In this document: piece by piece, positions 33,179-42,407 of the stretch
Numbering within the stretch: position 1 is the stretch's first letter
Layout: every line of letters begins with the position of its first letter
NCBI GenBank assembly: GCA_037200985.1
Contig: JBBCGJ010000001.1
Coordinates: forward strand, 654,756 to 718,755
Length of the DNA: 64,000 bases
Source of the DNA: Rhizomicrobium sp.
GTDB lineage: Bacteria > Pseudomonadota > Alphaproteobacteria > Micropepsales > Micropepsaceae
Direction: 5' to 3'
Program-made: the position numbers and the translations under genes
Notes under the pieces: generated by a model
Seen by the model: the letters and a program-made list of their open reading frames with translations, nothing else
Database searches by the model: none
Told to the model about the DNA's origin: nothing

Positions 33179-33251
33179 AGCGGCAACAGGTCGAATGGCG
33201 CGACCGCGAGGGAATTTGCCTCGTTTTCCCGACATGGCGCGCGAAATCGCC

Positions 33252-33276
33252 GGAACCGTTTTTTGCCATTTTGGTT
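33252..33276 (+). promoter_or_regulatory. Possible EcfG-type promoter for the SDR gene
   Basis: GGAAC at 33252-33256 is followed after 16 bases by GGTT, one mismatch to CGTT, 44 bases before the SDR start. It is weaker than the other examples in the window. Confidence 0.45.
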
Positions 33277-33320
33277 GTGAATCCGAAGCGGCAAAAGCGG
33301 CTGAATAATGGGAGATTGGC

Positions 33321-34106
33321 ATGGCGAGCAGAACGAAATTTGCTGTAGTAACGGGCGCGTCTAGCGGCATCGGCCTCGAACTGGCCAAGTGCTGCGCGCA
33401 CAAGGGCTTCGATCTCTTGATCGCAGCCGACGAGCCGGAGATCGAAGATGCCGCCATGGAACTGCGCAGCCATGGTATCGGCGTCGAGACCGTGCAGGCC
33501 GATCTGGCGACCATCGACGGCGTGGACAAGCTTTACAGTGCGATCAAGGGGCGGTCGGTTGACGCCTTGCTCGCCAATGCGGGTCATGGCCTTGGCCATG
33601 CCTTTCTCGACCAGGACTTCGACGAAGCTCGCCACGTCGTCGATACCAATATCGTCGGCACGATTTATCTCATTCACAAGGTCGGCAACGACATGCGTCG
33701 GCAAGGCTCGGGCCGGATCCTGATTACCGGCTCGATCGCCGGCTTCATGCCCGGCAGCTTCCAGGCAGTCTACAATGCCTCGAAAGCGTTCCTGGATTCG
33801 TTCTCCGACGCCCTGCGCAACGAGCTGAAGGACACGGGCGTCACCGTTACCTGTCTCATGCCCGGCGCCACCGAGACGAACTTCTTCGAGCGCGCCGGCC
33901 TGATGGACACCAAGATCGGCCAGTCGGAAAAGATGGGCGCGGCGGAGGTTGCCCAGCAGGGCTTCGAGGCCATGATGGACGGCAAGGACGGCGTCATCAC
34001 CGGCTGGAAGAACAAGCTGGAAGTCGCGGAAAGCCGTGTCCTGCCCGCGAGTCGGCTCGCCGAAGCCCATCGCAAGCAGACCGAACCGGGCTCGGCCAAC
34101 AACTAG
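33321..34106 (+). CDS. Short-chain dehydrogenase/reductase
   Basis: A 261-residue classical SDR: NAD(P)-binding TGASSGIG at 10-17, NAG near 90, and the catalytic YNASK near 151-155 with an upstream Ser in ITGSIAG. The substrate is unknown. It lies in a cluster with EcfG-type promoters and is divergent from pyrophosphatase. The following gene is convergent, with stops one base apart. Confidence 0.88.
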   Translation: MASRTKFAVVTGASSGIGLELAKCCAHKGFDLLIAADEPEIEDAAMELRSHGIGVETVQADLATIDGVDKLYSAIKGRSVDALLANAGHGLGHAFLDQDFDEARHVVDTNIVGTIYLIHKVGNDMRRQGSGRILITGSIAGFMPGSFQAVYNASKAFLDSFSDALRNELKDTGVTVTCLMPGATETNFFERAGLMDTKIGQSEKMGAAEVAQQGFEAMMDGKDGVITGWKNKLEVAESRVLPASRLAEAHRKQTEPGSANN

Positions 34107-34107
34107 G

Positions 34108-34677
34108 TTAGTCCTCCGCCGTCTGAACCTGTCCGCGGCGCGCAGCCCGCGCGCCGCGGATGAATTCCTCCGCGTAAGGGAAGATTGCGAGCAGCAGGAA
34201 CGAGATGGCAGGTGGAGTCAGCGCCCACCAAGTCGGTGGCTCCTTGAGCGCGAGCGACCAGTCTGCGTGTTCCGGCCCGCTGCCGAAAAGCGCCTGTGCC
34301 TGCGGCCAGCGCAGGATGAAGAGAAGCAGCATTGCGGTCAGCGGCATCATCTCGAGCACGCTATGCACCTGCTGCTCGAACGCGGTGACGTTTCGGGTGC
34401 GCATCGCGATCTGCAGGTCGAGATAACCGGTGATCTCGTGCGCGATGAGGCACAGGATCATGAAACTCATGGTCAGCGCGTCCACCCGCAGGAAGACTGC
34501 TGCGAGCAACGGGATACCGACCTCGCCCAGCATCAGCCAGTGGATCGCCGATTCCGCCGGGCCGCTCGCATGTTCGATGTGGGACCGTCGATGGCACAGA
34601 TAATCGATGAAGCCGGCGACCACCCAGAGCGGGAGGATCAGATACATCAGGACGAACCAAACGGGGTTGGATGACAT
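34108..34677 (-). CDS. Conserved four- to five-helix membrane protein of unknown function
   Basis: A 189-residue integral membrane protein. The N-terminus LMYLILPLWVVAGFIDYLCHRRSHIEHASG carries His/Asp residues just after the first helix, and a second conserved region HEITGYLDLQIA follows; such His clusters at membrane edges suggest metal or heme contact but nothing is proven. It is convergent with the SDR and divergent from the zinc alcohol dehydrogenase. Confidence 0.7.
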   Translation of the reverse strand: MSSNPVWFVLMYLILPLWVVAGFIDYLCHRRSHIEHASGPAESAIHWLMLGEVGIPLLAAVFLRVDALTMSFMILCLIAHEITGYLDLQIAMRTRNVTAFEQQVHSVLEMMPLTAMLLLFILRWPQAQALFGSGPEHADWSLALKEPPTWWALTPPAISFLLLAIFPYAEEFIRGARAARRGQVQTAED

Positions 34678-34714
34678 GGGACCTCGAAAAACTAGGAGCG
34701 GCGATCAGGACACA

Positions 34715-34739
34715 GGAACAATCGACGACGCCTCGCATT
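34715..34739 (+). promoter_or_regulatory. Possible EcfG-type promoter for the zinc alcohol dehydrogenase
   Basis: GGAAC at 34715-34719 is followed after 16 bases by CATT (34736-34739), one mismatch to CGTT, 25 bases before the ATG. Confidence 0.4.
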
Positions 34740-34764
34740 GTCAGGAGAACAGCGGAGATTTCCA

Positions 34765-35940
34765 ATGCGCGCGCTTGTCTGGCATGGCCGAAACGATGTT
34801 CGCCTCGACACAGTTCCCGATCCGACTATCGAAGATCCACGTGACGCCATCGTGAAAGTCACCTCGACCGCGATCTGCGGTTCCGATCTTCATCTCTACG
34901 ACGGCTATATTCCCGCCATGGAGAAAGGCGATGTCCTCGGCCATGAGTTCATGGGCGAGGTCGTCGAGGTCGGCGCCGGCAACAAGAAGCTCAAGCCGGG
35001 CGACCGCGTCGTGGTTCCGTTCAACATCTGCTGCGGCGAATGCTTCTTCTGCAAGAAAGGCCAGTGGTCGTGTTGCGAGCGCACGAACCGGGATGCCGAC
35101 AAGGCCACCCAGATGTTCGGCCACAATACGGCGGGCCTTTTCGGCTATTCGCATCTGACCGGGCACTATCCCGGCGGCCAGGCGGAATATGTGCGCGTCC
35201 CCTTTGCCGATGTCTGCCCGACCAAGGTGCCGAACGGCCTCACCGATGAGCAAGTTCTCTTTCTCACCGACATCTTTCCGACCGGCTGGCAGGGCGCGGA
35301 TTTCGCCGGCATCGAAGACGGCGACACGGTCGCCGTGTGGGGTTGCGGACCGGTCGGCCAGTTCGTCATCCGCTCGGCACAGATGCTGGGCGCCGGACAT
35401 GTCGTTGCCATCGACCGCATCCCGGAACGGCTCGCGATGGCTGCGGTCGCCGGTGCCGAGACGATCAATTTCGAAAAGGAGGATGTCTACGACCGCCTCA
35501 ATCAGATCACGAAAGGCCGCGGACCCGACCGCTGCATCGACGCCGTCGGCATGGAAGCGCACGGAAGTGGAAGCTGGGACGCGGTTGCCGATCGCGCCCT
35601 GGCGCTGACCGGGCTTGGCACCGATCGCATCCATGCCTTGCGCGACTGTCTTCGCAACGTGCGCGCCGGCGGCACCGTCTCGATCTCCGGGGTCTATGGC
35701 GGGTTTCTCAACATGGTGCCGCTCGGTGGCGCCTTCCAAAAGGGCGTGACGATCAAGATGGGCCAGTGCAACGTCCTCAACTACATCGACAAGCTGATGC
35801 GCCTGATCGAGGACGGGAAGATCGACCCATCCTTTGTGATCACACATCGCTGCACGTTGGATGACGGCCCCAAGATGTACGATACCTTCAAAGGCAAGAA
35901 GGACGGATGCATCAAGGTGGTTATGCATCCACATGGCTGA
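34765..35940 (+). CDS. Zinc-dependent alcohol dehydrogenase (FDH-like MDR)
   Basis: A 391-residue medium-chain dehydrogenase. Cys38 and the GHE motif at 59-61 are catalytic zinc ligands; the cluster [16 protein letters not shown] supplies the structural zinc. The Rossmann motif [15 protein letters not shown] follows. It resembles glutathione-independent formaldehyde/threonine-type dehydrogenases often linked to stress loci; the real substrate is unknown. ATG 34765 gives the canonical MRALVWHG start. It probably forms an operon with the small membrane protein and DNA ligase downstream. Confidence 0.9.
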   Translation: MRALVWHGRNDVRLDTVPDPTIEDPRDAIVKVTSTAICGSDLHLYDGYIPAMEKGDVLGHEFMGEVVEVGAGNKKLKPGDRVVVPFNICCGECFFCKKGQWSCCERTNRDADKATQMFGHNTAGLFGYSHLTGHYPGGQAEYVRVPFADVCPTKVPNGLTDEQVLFLTDIFPTGWQGADFAGIEDGDTVAVWGCGPVGQFVIRSAQMLGAGHVVAIDRIPERLAMAAVAGAETINFEKEDVYDRLNQITKGRGPDRCIDAVGMEAHGSGSWDAVADRALALTGLGTDRIHALRDCLRNVRAGGTVSISGVYGGFLNMVPLGGAFQKGVTIKMGQCNVLNYIDKLMRLIEDGKIDPSFVITHRCTLDDGPKMYDTFKGKKDGCIKVVMHPHG

Positions 35941-35979
35941 CGCCCCCGAAGAGACCGCCGATCCAAGGATGGGATTCTA

Positions 35980-36135
35980 ATGCCGCTGACACCCAATGAT
36001 GGCGACGAAGCGATCGACAGCATCGTCGACGCCGGTGAAGGCCCCGGACTTGAGGAGATGATTGCCGCACGGCCCATTACAGCGGTGCTGATTGCGACGC
36101 TGCTCGGTTTTGCCATCGCACGGATTGTTTTCTAA
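35980..36135 (+). CDS. 51-residue tail-anchored small protein
   Basis: An open frame of 51 residues: an acidic soluble stretch, then one C-terminal hydrophobic helix (PITAVLIATLLGFAIARIVF). The layout is like the C-terminus of ElaB/DUF883 proteins. It lies 39 bases after the alcohol dehydrogenase and 40 bases before the ligase on the same strand. It is too small for family assignment; coding status rests on position and the sensible hydropathy. Confidence 0.5.
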   Translation: MPLTPNDGDEAIDSIVDAGEGPGLEEMIAARPITAVLIATLLGFAIARIVF

Positions 36136-36175
36136 CACCGCGGATTGGATACGCCTCACCGGGTGCTGCGCCGAA

Positions 36176-37165
36176 ATGCTTGCTCCGATGGAAGCACATA
36201 TCGCCGACGCGTTGCCATCAGACCGCGGTTGGCAGTTCGAACCCAAATGGGATGGTTTTCGCTGTCTTGCCGTGCGGCGCGGAACGACGGTTTCGCTCCA
36301 GGCCAAGTCCGGCAAGGCGCTCACCCGCTACTTTCCGGAGATGGTCGCGACTCTGGGCGCGTTGAAAGCAGACGATTTCATTCTCGACGGCGAACTCGCC
36401 GTGCCTCTGGGCAAGGCGCTTTCGTTCGATGCCCTGCAAGCCCGCTTGCATCCGGCGCAAAGTCGCGTCCGCAAGCTTTCCGTCGAAACGCCATCCGTCC
36501 TTATTCTCTTCGACCTTCTGCGGCTCGACGGGCGATCTTTCCTGGACCGCCCGCTGTCCGAGCGCCGCACCGCGTTGGAGGACTTTTTCGAATCCGAGGC
36601 GCCGGCGTTCTCACTACGTCTTTCGCCCTTCACCCGTGATATCCGTGTCGCGCGGCGATGGCTGGGCCGGACCGGCGGGTCGCTCGACGGCGTAGTTGCC
36701 AAACGCCTCGACGAACCGTATCGCGCGGGTGAGCGCGCCATGCTCAAAGTGAAGTGTCTGCGCACCGCGGACTGCGTGGTGGGGGGCTTCCGCTATGCCA
36801 GCGGCAGCCGCGCGGTTGGTTCGCTTCTGCTCGGCCTCTATAATGGCGAAGGCAGGCTCGACCATGTCGGATTCACCTCCGGCTTCGCCGCGCTCGACCG
36901 CAAAGCGCTCACAAAGACGTTGGAGGCACTACGGGGCGGTTCCGGATTCACCGGCGACGCGCCGGGCGGCCCGTCGCGTTGGAGCACCGAACGGTCGGCC
37001 GAGTGGGTACCACTGAAGCCCAGGCTGGTGGCCGAGGTGCGCTACGATCACGTCACCGGCTGTCGCTTTCGGCACGGTACGAAGTTCCTACGCTGGCGGC
37101 CGGACAAAGCCCGGTGCAGTGCACGTTCGATCAGATCGAGCCTCCGGCACGCCCGGCGAAACTGA
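36176..37165 (+). CDS. ATP-dependent DNA ligase (LigC-like)
   Basis: A 329-residue ligase. The adenylated lysine is Lys24 in the KxDG motif EPKWDGFR; motifs III (LDGELAV), IIIa (LLRLDG), IV (DGVVAKR) and V (LKVK) follow in order, then an OB-fold C-terminus. No polymerase or nuclease domain is attached, so it resembles LigC-type enzymes that serve non-homologous end joining or base-excision repair. ATG 36176 is preferred. It would be co-transcribed with the upstream alcohol dehydrogenase. Confidence 0.9.
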   Translation: MLAPMEAHIADALPSDRGWQFEPKWDGFRCLAVRRGTTVSLQAKSGKALTRYFPEMVATLGALKADDFILDGELAVPLGKALSFDALQARLHPAQSRVRKLSVETPSVLILFDLLRLDGRSFLDRPLSERRTALEDFFESEAPAFSLRLSPFTRDIRVARRWLGRTGGSLDGVVAKRLDEPYRAGERAMLKVKCLRTADCVVGGFRYASGSRAVGSLLLGLYNGEGRLDHVGFTSGFAALDRKALTKTLEALRGGSGFTGDAPGGPSRWSTERSAEWVPLKPRLVAEVRYDHVTGCRFRHGTKFLRWRPDKARCSARSIRSSLRHARRN

Positions 37166-37208
37166 TCGCCATTCGCCCGACCCGCGCTAGTTTTGCGCCA
37201 TTTTAGGT

Positions 37209-38486
37209 TCAGGGATCGGACGAGCGCTGCTGAGCGCGTTGCGGCACTGGCTGTGTGTCCTGCGGCGCTGGCTCCCAACCGAACACGCTTCGCCCGCCAT
37301 AAGCAGGCGAGCGTTGCCGCTCTGTGGCGATCAGCGATTCGAAGTCTCCCGTCTTCACCTGCCGCTCAAGCTGCCTGGACTGGTTGTCGAGGCGCTTGAG
37401 CGCGTCGAGCATCTCCTGGCGTCCGAGCCTGGCGTTTTCGACCGCGGTCTTCATCACCTTAAGCGTCTGGTCGTAAACCTTCAGCGGCACGGGAAACGGA
37501 TGCCGGTCCTTGCCGCCATGGGCATAGGAGAACCGGCCGGGGTCGGAAAAGCGGTATGGCGCGCCGTGCACGACCTCCGCGACCAAAGCAAGCGCCTCCA
37601 CCGTGCGGGCGCCGACGCCCGGCACCAGGAGCAACTCGGCGAAATCCTTCGGGCCGCGTTCCGCCGCCGCCGCGAGATTGCCGTGCAGCCGGCGGACATG
37701 GACATCGCTGGACCGGACATCGTGATGCGCCGGCATGACGAGATGCGGCAGCATCGGCTGGTGGACGGGCACGGGTTCCGGCGCCAGCGCTGCGAGTTCG
37801 CGCGCGATCCCGTCAGGCCCCAGTGCCTGCAGGATTTCGATCTGCGTCCGGCGTGACGCCTCGGCCCTGCGATCGGTGAGATTGACGATGATGCCCTGGT
37901 CCTGGCCGTCAATCGCCGCATGCGGCTCCTCGACGAAGCTGCTCAGTCCCTCCGAGAGCCAGTGATAGCGCCGTGCCTGTTTGGCCCCGCCGTTCATACC
38001 CTGCTGCACCACGACCCAATGACCGTCATCGGTGACGATGAAGCCGTGGAGGTAGAGGTCGAAGCCGTCCTGTACCGCGGCGCTGTCGACTTTGGCGACC
38101 AGCCGGCTCGCGGTCGCCAGCGCGCCGCCGTCGAATCCTACCCGTTCGCCGATCGCGGTCAGTTCGCCCGGCGTCTTGCGCGAATGGCTGCCGCGCCCGC
38201 CGCAGACGTGAATGCCCAACTCGCTCGACAGCGGCGCCAGCCCGCGCTTCAGCGCACCGATCACGCTGGTGGTGATGCCGGAGGAATGCCAGTCCATGCC
38301 CATGACGGCGCCGAACGACTGGAACCAGAAAGGATGTGCCAGACGCCGCAGCAGCTCGTCGCGGCCATAGTGCTGCACGATGGCTTCGCTGATGACGGCG
38401 CCAAGCCTGCTCATGCGTTCGGCGAGCCAGGGCGGCACGCGACCGCCATGCAGCGGCAGGTCGGCGCTTCCGGCGCGGCGGGCCAT
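37209..38486 (-). CDS. DUF763 family protein
   Basis: A 425-residue protein starting RRAGSADLPLHGGRVPPWL, the diagnostic N-terminus of DUF763. A helix-hairpin-helix-like VPGVGARTVEALAL occurs in the middle, suggesting DNA contact, and the C-terminus is a helical charged tail. The function is not established; it is often found near DNA-repair genes, as here next to a ligase. It is convergent with the ligase. Confidence 0.85.
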   Translation of the reverse strand: MARRAGSADLPLHGGRVPPWLAERMSRLGAVISEAIVQHYGRDELLRRLAHPFWFQSFGAVMGMDWHSSGITTSVIGALKRGLAPLSSELGIHVCGGRGSHSRKTPGELTAIGERVGFDGGALATASRLVAKVDSAAVQDGFDLYLHGFIVTDDGHWVVVQQGMNGGAKQARRYHWLSEGLSSFVEEPHAAIDGQDQGIIVNLTDRRAEASRRTQIEILQALGPDGIARELAALAPEPVPVHQPMLPHLVMPAHHDVRSSDVHVRRLHGNLAAAAERGPKDFAELLLVPGVGARTVEALALVAEVVHGAPYRFSDPGRFSYAHGGKDRHPFPVPLKVYDQTLKVMKTAVENARLGRQEMLDALKRLDNQSRQLERQVKTGDFESLIATERQRSPAYGGRSVFGWEPAPQDTQPVPQRAQQRSSDP

Positions 38487-38604
38487 GCGAGATCCTCGAC
38501 TTGATGTCGGTCAGCGTAGCGCAGATGGCGTGGCGCGGGCCAGATTTCAACGCGGCCGTCGCGGCGCACAAAGTTCCGGAAGATCCTGCATCCGAAATCC
38601 GTCC

Positions 38605-38621
38605 CGAACGTTTGACGTTCG
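38605..38621. promoter_or_regulatory. Perfect 17-bp palindrome before the TonB receptor
   Basis: CGAACGTTTGACGTTCG has 7-base arms around TTG and ends 19 bases before the receptor start. It is a plausible repressor operator, positioned to control the receptor gene and possibly the divergent DUF763 gene. Confidence 0.55.
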
Positions 38622-38640
38622 TTGTCCCCGGACGATCGCC

Positions 38641-40995
38641 TTGAACCACCGTAGCGGCCACAGGATCGCAGCCTTCGCATGCTTTTGGTTGTCCGCACCG
38701 GTCGCCGTCGCGGCCGCTCCGGATGGCGGTTCGGTTGAGACAATTGTGGTCACCGCCGCGGCGCCCCTGCCGGGCAGCGGCATCGACGTGGACAAGGTGG
38801 CTGGATCGGTCGAGACCTTGTCCGTACCCGACCTGATTCGCGACCGCGCGCAGGACGTCCTGCCCAACGCCGTCGCCACCCAACTCTCCAGCGTCGCGCT
38901 CAACGACGAGCAGGGCAGTCAGTTCCAGCCCGACCTCGTCTATCGCGGCTTCGAGGCTTCGCCGATCTCGGGCGTGGCCGAAGGCATCGCGGTCTATCAG
39001 GACGGCACGCGCCTCAACGAATCCTTCGGCGACAATGTGAACTGGGACCTGGTCCCGGAATTCGCCGTCGATCGCTTCACGCTTCAGAGCAACAACCCGG
39101 TGTTCGGGCTGAACACGATGGGTGGCGCGGTGACGCTGGAGATGAAGACCGGCCTGACGTTCGACGGGACCGACGCCGAGATTTCCGGCGGCTCCTTCGG
39201 CAACATTGGCGGCCATGCGGAATACGGCGGACGTTTCGGCGACTTCGGCGTCTATCTCGGCGTCGGCGGTTTGCAGGATAATGGCTTCCGCTATCGCTCG
39301 CCCACCACGCTCGAACAGGCCTATGGAGACATCGCCTATCAGTCCGGCGGGTTGGTCCTGCATCTGTCTTTTTCCGGTGCGTCCAATATGATCGCGGCCG
39401 TCGGCCCGACACCGGTGGAGATGCTGGCCTCCGACCCGCGAGCGGTATTCACCTTCCCGCAATCGATGCACAACGAGATGGAGCTGGTGCAATTTCGCGG
39501 CACATATCAAGCAAACGACACGCTTACTTTGAGCTTCAACAGCTATTACCGGCACTTCCACCAGAACCTGATCGACGGCAACACCACCGATGTCGACATT
39601 TGCGGCAACGACGCGACCGAGCTTTGCCTCGAAGGCAATTATGAATTCCCCGACGATGCGCTGTACGATACCAGCGGGAATCCAGTGCCGGCCAGCGCCC
39701 TGCCGGCCGGCGCGACACCCGGCGAAACCGATTTCACCCACACCGACGCCAGAACGTTCGGCATCGCCGTACAGCTTTCCTGGACCGCACCGATCCTGGG
39801 TCATGGCAACACGTTTGTGCTCGGCGGCTCGCTCGACCAGGGCCAGACCGACTATGCGGCCTATGGCGAACTCGGAAGCCTGCTCGACGATCTCGCCGTC
39901 GTGGGCTCCGGCGTCGTCATCGATCAGGCGCTGAGCCCCACCGCATCGCCGCCCATCGAGGCGCCTGTCAGCGTCGGCGCCCGCAACACCTATGGCGGCC
40001 TCTATGCGATCGACGTGTTCGACATCACGCCGGCCTTGGCCTGGACCCTGAGCGGCCGGCTCAACACCGCCGATGTCAAATTGACCGACCGGCTCGGCGG
40101 CGGCCTCGACGGCGACCACGGCTTTTCCCGCATCAATCCCGGCACCGGACTGGCTTACAAGGTTTCGGACGCGCTGACCGCCTATGGCGGCTATTCGCAG
40201 TCCAACCGTGCGCCGACCGCGGGCGAACTGTCCTGTGCCGATCCGGCGGCACCATGCCTGCTCGATGCGTTTCTGGTGTCCGATCCGCCGCTCAAGCAGG
40301 TGGTCTCGCACACCTATGAGTTCGGCTTGCGCGGCCGTTTCCAAGTCGATGCGCTGCCTGGCGTCATCTCTTGGAACGCCGGTGCCTACCGCACCGACGC
40401 CGACAACGACATCCTGCTGCTCGCCACCGACATCAACGGTTTCGGGTTCTTTCAGAATGCCGGCACGACCCGCCACCAGGGCATCGACGCGCATCTTGGC
40501 TATCGCGACGCGCGCTGGCGATTCGACGCCAACTATTCCCATCTGGAGGCGACGTTCCGCAATGCGCAGACATTGTCGTCCAACAGCCCGTCCGCTGATG
40601 CCAACGGCCTGATTTACGTTTCGCCGGGCGACCGCATTCCGCTCAACCCCGCCAACCGGTTGACGCTGTCCGCAGACTATGCCGCGACGCCGGCTTGGAG
40701 TGTGGGCGCCGATCTGCGCCTGCAAAGCGGCGAATATCTCGTGGGCGACGAATCCAACCAAGAGCCCAAGCTGCCGGGTTTCGCTACTGTCGATCTGCGA
40801 ACTGCCTACGCTCTCGGATCGCATTTCATGCTGTTCGCGGACGTGCAGAACCTGTTCGACCGGCGCTATTACACCTATGGCGCCTTCACCGAACTCGACG
40901 GCCTGCCGCCGAGCTTCAACCTGTCCAACCCGCGAACCTACAGTCCCGCGCCGGGCCGCCTCTTCTTCGCAGGGTTGCGCGCGGCGCTAGACTGA
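38641..40995 (+). CDS. TonB-dependent outer-membrane receptor
   Basis: A 784-residue receptor. The TTG at 38641 gives a signal peptide (hydrophobic AAFACFWLSAPVAVAAA); a TonB-box-like ETIVVTAA follows, then the plug domain to about residue 170 and a 22-strand-type barrel with C-terminal NLFDRRYYTYG. It would import a metal chelate or other large ligand with TonB energy. The final residue is Asp rather than the usual aromatic. The ligand is unknown; the nearby lanthanide-type alcohol dehydrogenase makes a lanthanophore one speculative option. Confidence 0.9.
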   Translation: MNHRSGHRIAAFACFWLSAPVAVAAAPDGGSVETIVVTAAAPLPGSGIDVDKVAGSVETLSVPDLIRDRAQDVLPNAVATQLSSVALNDEQGSQFQPDLVYRGFEASPISGVAEGIAVYQDGTRLNESFGDNVNWDLVPEFAVDRFTLQSNNPVFGLNTMGGAVTLEMKTGLTFDGTDAEISGGSFGNIGGHAEYGGRFGDFGVYLGVGGLQDNGFRYRSPTTLEQAYGDIAYQSGGLVLHLSFSGASNMIAAVGPTPVEMLASDPRAVFTFPQSMHNEMELVQFRGTYQANDTLTLSFNSYYRHFHQNLIDGNTTDVDICGNDATELCLEGNYEFPDDALYDTSGNPVPASALPAGATPGETDFTHTDARTFGIAVQLSWTAPILGHGNTFVLGGSLDQGQTDYAAYGELGSLLDDLAVVGSGVVIDQALSPTASPPIEAPVSVGARNTYGGLYAIDVFDITPALAWTLSGRLNTADVKLTDRLGGGLDGDHGFSRINPGTGLAYKVSDALTAYGGYSQSNRAPTAGELSCADPAAPCLLDAFLVSDPPLKQVVSHTYEFGLRGRFQVDALPGVISWNAGAYRTDADNDILLLATDINGFGFFQNAGTTRHQGIDAHLGYRDARWRFDANYSHLEATFRNAQTLSSNSPSADANGLIYVSPGDRIPLNPANRLTLSADYAATPAWSVGADLRLQSGEYLVGDESNQEPKLPGFATVDLRTAYALGSHFMLFADVQNLFDRRYYTYGAFTELDGLPPSFNLSNPRTYSPAPGRLFFAGLRAALD

Positions 40996-41002
40996 TCCGA
41001 AC

Positions 41003-41028
41003 GGAACACAAGTTTCCGCCGGAACGTT
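41003..41028 (+). promoter_or_regulatory. EcfG-type promoter for the gene at 41058
   Basis: GGAAC (41003-41007) and CGTT (41025-41028) are separated by 17 bases. The ATG of the next gene is 30 bases downstream. Confidence 0.65.
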
Positions 41029-41057
41029 GCCTCTTTGAGGTAGACGAGGATACCGCC

Positions 41058-41762
41058 ATGCCGAAATCGTTGGCCCTTCGCGCCGGCGCCGCATACGCCC
41101 GCTCGCAGCCTTCACCGTCGCTGGGACGTGCGCGCCGGAAGTTCCTTCGGTTCTTCCCGGGCGGATTCCGCGACGAGACCTATCTGGCCTGGGAGCGAAA
41201 TTACAAATGGGAAGCTCATCTGGAGTGGAAGGCACATCTCAATCAAAAGGATTTTGCCCGTGCACTGCATGAAGGACGCCATGCGGAGATCGCCGCGCGG
41301 GCGGTGCGGATCGAATCCGGCCGCAGCCTGCTGTTCTCGTTCGAGAAGATGGCTTTGCGCGATGCGGTCCGCGAAAAGGCCGGTGCGAAGGCCTTCGCGG
41401 AAGGATTGTTCGCCTTCCTGCATGGTACGCCGCCGCTCGCCGAGCGGTTCGAACGCTGGTGTGCCGCCGTCGAGGCTTTGCCGCGCAAGCAGACGCGCGT
41501 GCTGACATGGCCGCTGGTCACGGTGTTCGGCTTCCTCGCTCAGCCGCAGACGCATATCTTCCTGAAGCCGAACACCACCAGGGAGGCGGCGCGGATCCTG
41601 AGATTGCCTTTCGACTATACCTCGCGGCCAAATTGGCGGACCTATGAAGGCTATCTCGCGCTCGCCCGCGCGGTTCGCACGTCCATCCGCGACATGCGTC
41701 CGCGCGACCTGATCGACGTCCAGTCCTTTCTATGGGTGCAGGGCTCGGACGAATATCGTTGA
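41058..41762 (+). CDS. Conserved hypothetical protein, stress-promoter associated
   Basis: A 234-residue soluble protein with no signal peptide or membrane helix. Conserved-looking blocks are FPGGFRDETYLAWERNYKW, LLFSFEKMALRDAV and the C-terminal RPRDLIDVQSFLWVQGS. I recognise the pattern as a widespread hypothetical family but not a function. It has its own EcfG-type promoter, so it is likely a general-stress gene. It ends one base before the convergent DUF1345 gene. Confidence 0.75.
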   Translation: MPKSLALRAGAAYARSQPSPSLGRARRKFLRFFPGGFRDETYLAWERNYKWEAHLEWKAHLNQKDFARALHEGRHAEIAARAVRIESGRSLLFSFEKMALRDAVREKAGAKAFAEGLFAFLHGTPPLAERFERWCAAVEALPRKQTRVLTWPLVTVFGFLAQPQTHIFLKPNTTREAARILRLPFDYTSRPNWRTYEGYLALARAVRTSIRDMRPRDLIDVQSFLWVQGSDEYR

Positions 41763-42407
41763 TCAGTGCGACACGGCGGCGTTCACCGCCAGCGCGATCA
41801 GAACGGTGTTGAACAGAAACGACACGAAGCCGTGCAGCGTGACCGCATTGCGCATGGACGCGCTTCGCACCTCCACATCCGAGGTCTGCGCCGTCATCCC
41901 AACGACGAACGAGAAATAGAGGAACTCGGCGACGCCCGGCTCTTCCGTTCCGGGGAATTCGAGTGGCGGCTGCCGCTTTTGCCCGCGTCCGGGCTTGGCG
42001 TAGAACAGGTTGGAATAGTGCAGCGTCTCGTTGAGCTGGATCACCAGCCAGCCCAGCGGTGCGCCGGCCAGCGACAGGGCGGTCCAGCCCGCGCCGGGCG
42101 ACGGCTTGGCGTTCAGCGTCATGAAGATCGCGTCGCAGCAATAGGCGATGACGGCGAAGATGATCAGCGAGACGATAGCCGCGCCCTCGTCTTCGACCTG
42201 CGCCCGCGCTTGCAGCTTTTCCGGACTCATCCACGGCACCGTGACGGCGAAGCCGATGATGAACGACAGGAAGAACGCGTCCGCCGCGATCGCCACCGGC
42301 ATGCGCACTTGCAGGTATAGCGAAACCGCAAACGCAACCACGCCGATCGCGAGCGAGGCATAGAATTTCGCATGATGATGCCAGTGATGGGTGAACGTCT
42401 CGGTCAT
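41763..42407 (-). CDS. DUF1345 membrane protein
   Basis: A 214-residue protein with four or five transmembrane helices, matching DUF1345 (LSFIIGFAVTVPWM, LIIFAVIAYCCDA, LHYSNLFY). The function is unknown. It is the last gene of the oxidase/PQQ operon, overlapping the cytochrome stop by four bases. Confidence 0.8.
   Translation of the reverse strand: MTETFTHHWHHHAKFYASLAIGVVAFAVSLYLQVRMPVAIAADAFFLSFIIGFAVTVPWMSPEKLQARAQVEDEGAAIVSLIIFAVIAYCCDAIFMTLNAKPSPGAGWTALSLAGAPLGWLVIQLNETLHYSNLFYAKPGRGQKRQPPLEFPGTEEPGVAEFLYFSFVVGMTAQTSDVEVRSASMRNAVTLHGFVSFLFNTVLIALAVNAAVSH

Noticed and set aside
33165..33179. GGAACCcgaGGTTCC palindrome as a separate operator
   Set aside because: It overlaps the -35 end of the exact EcfG-type promoter for pyrophosphatase, which explains the GGAAC on the minus strand.
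38026..40824. 932-codon minus-strand open frame opposite the TonB receptor
   Set aside because: Antisense shadow; the plus strand encodes a complete receptor with signal peptide and plug.
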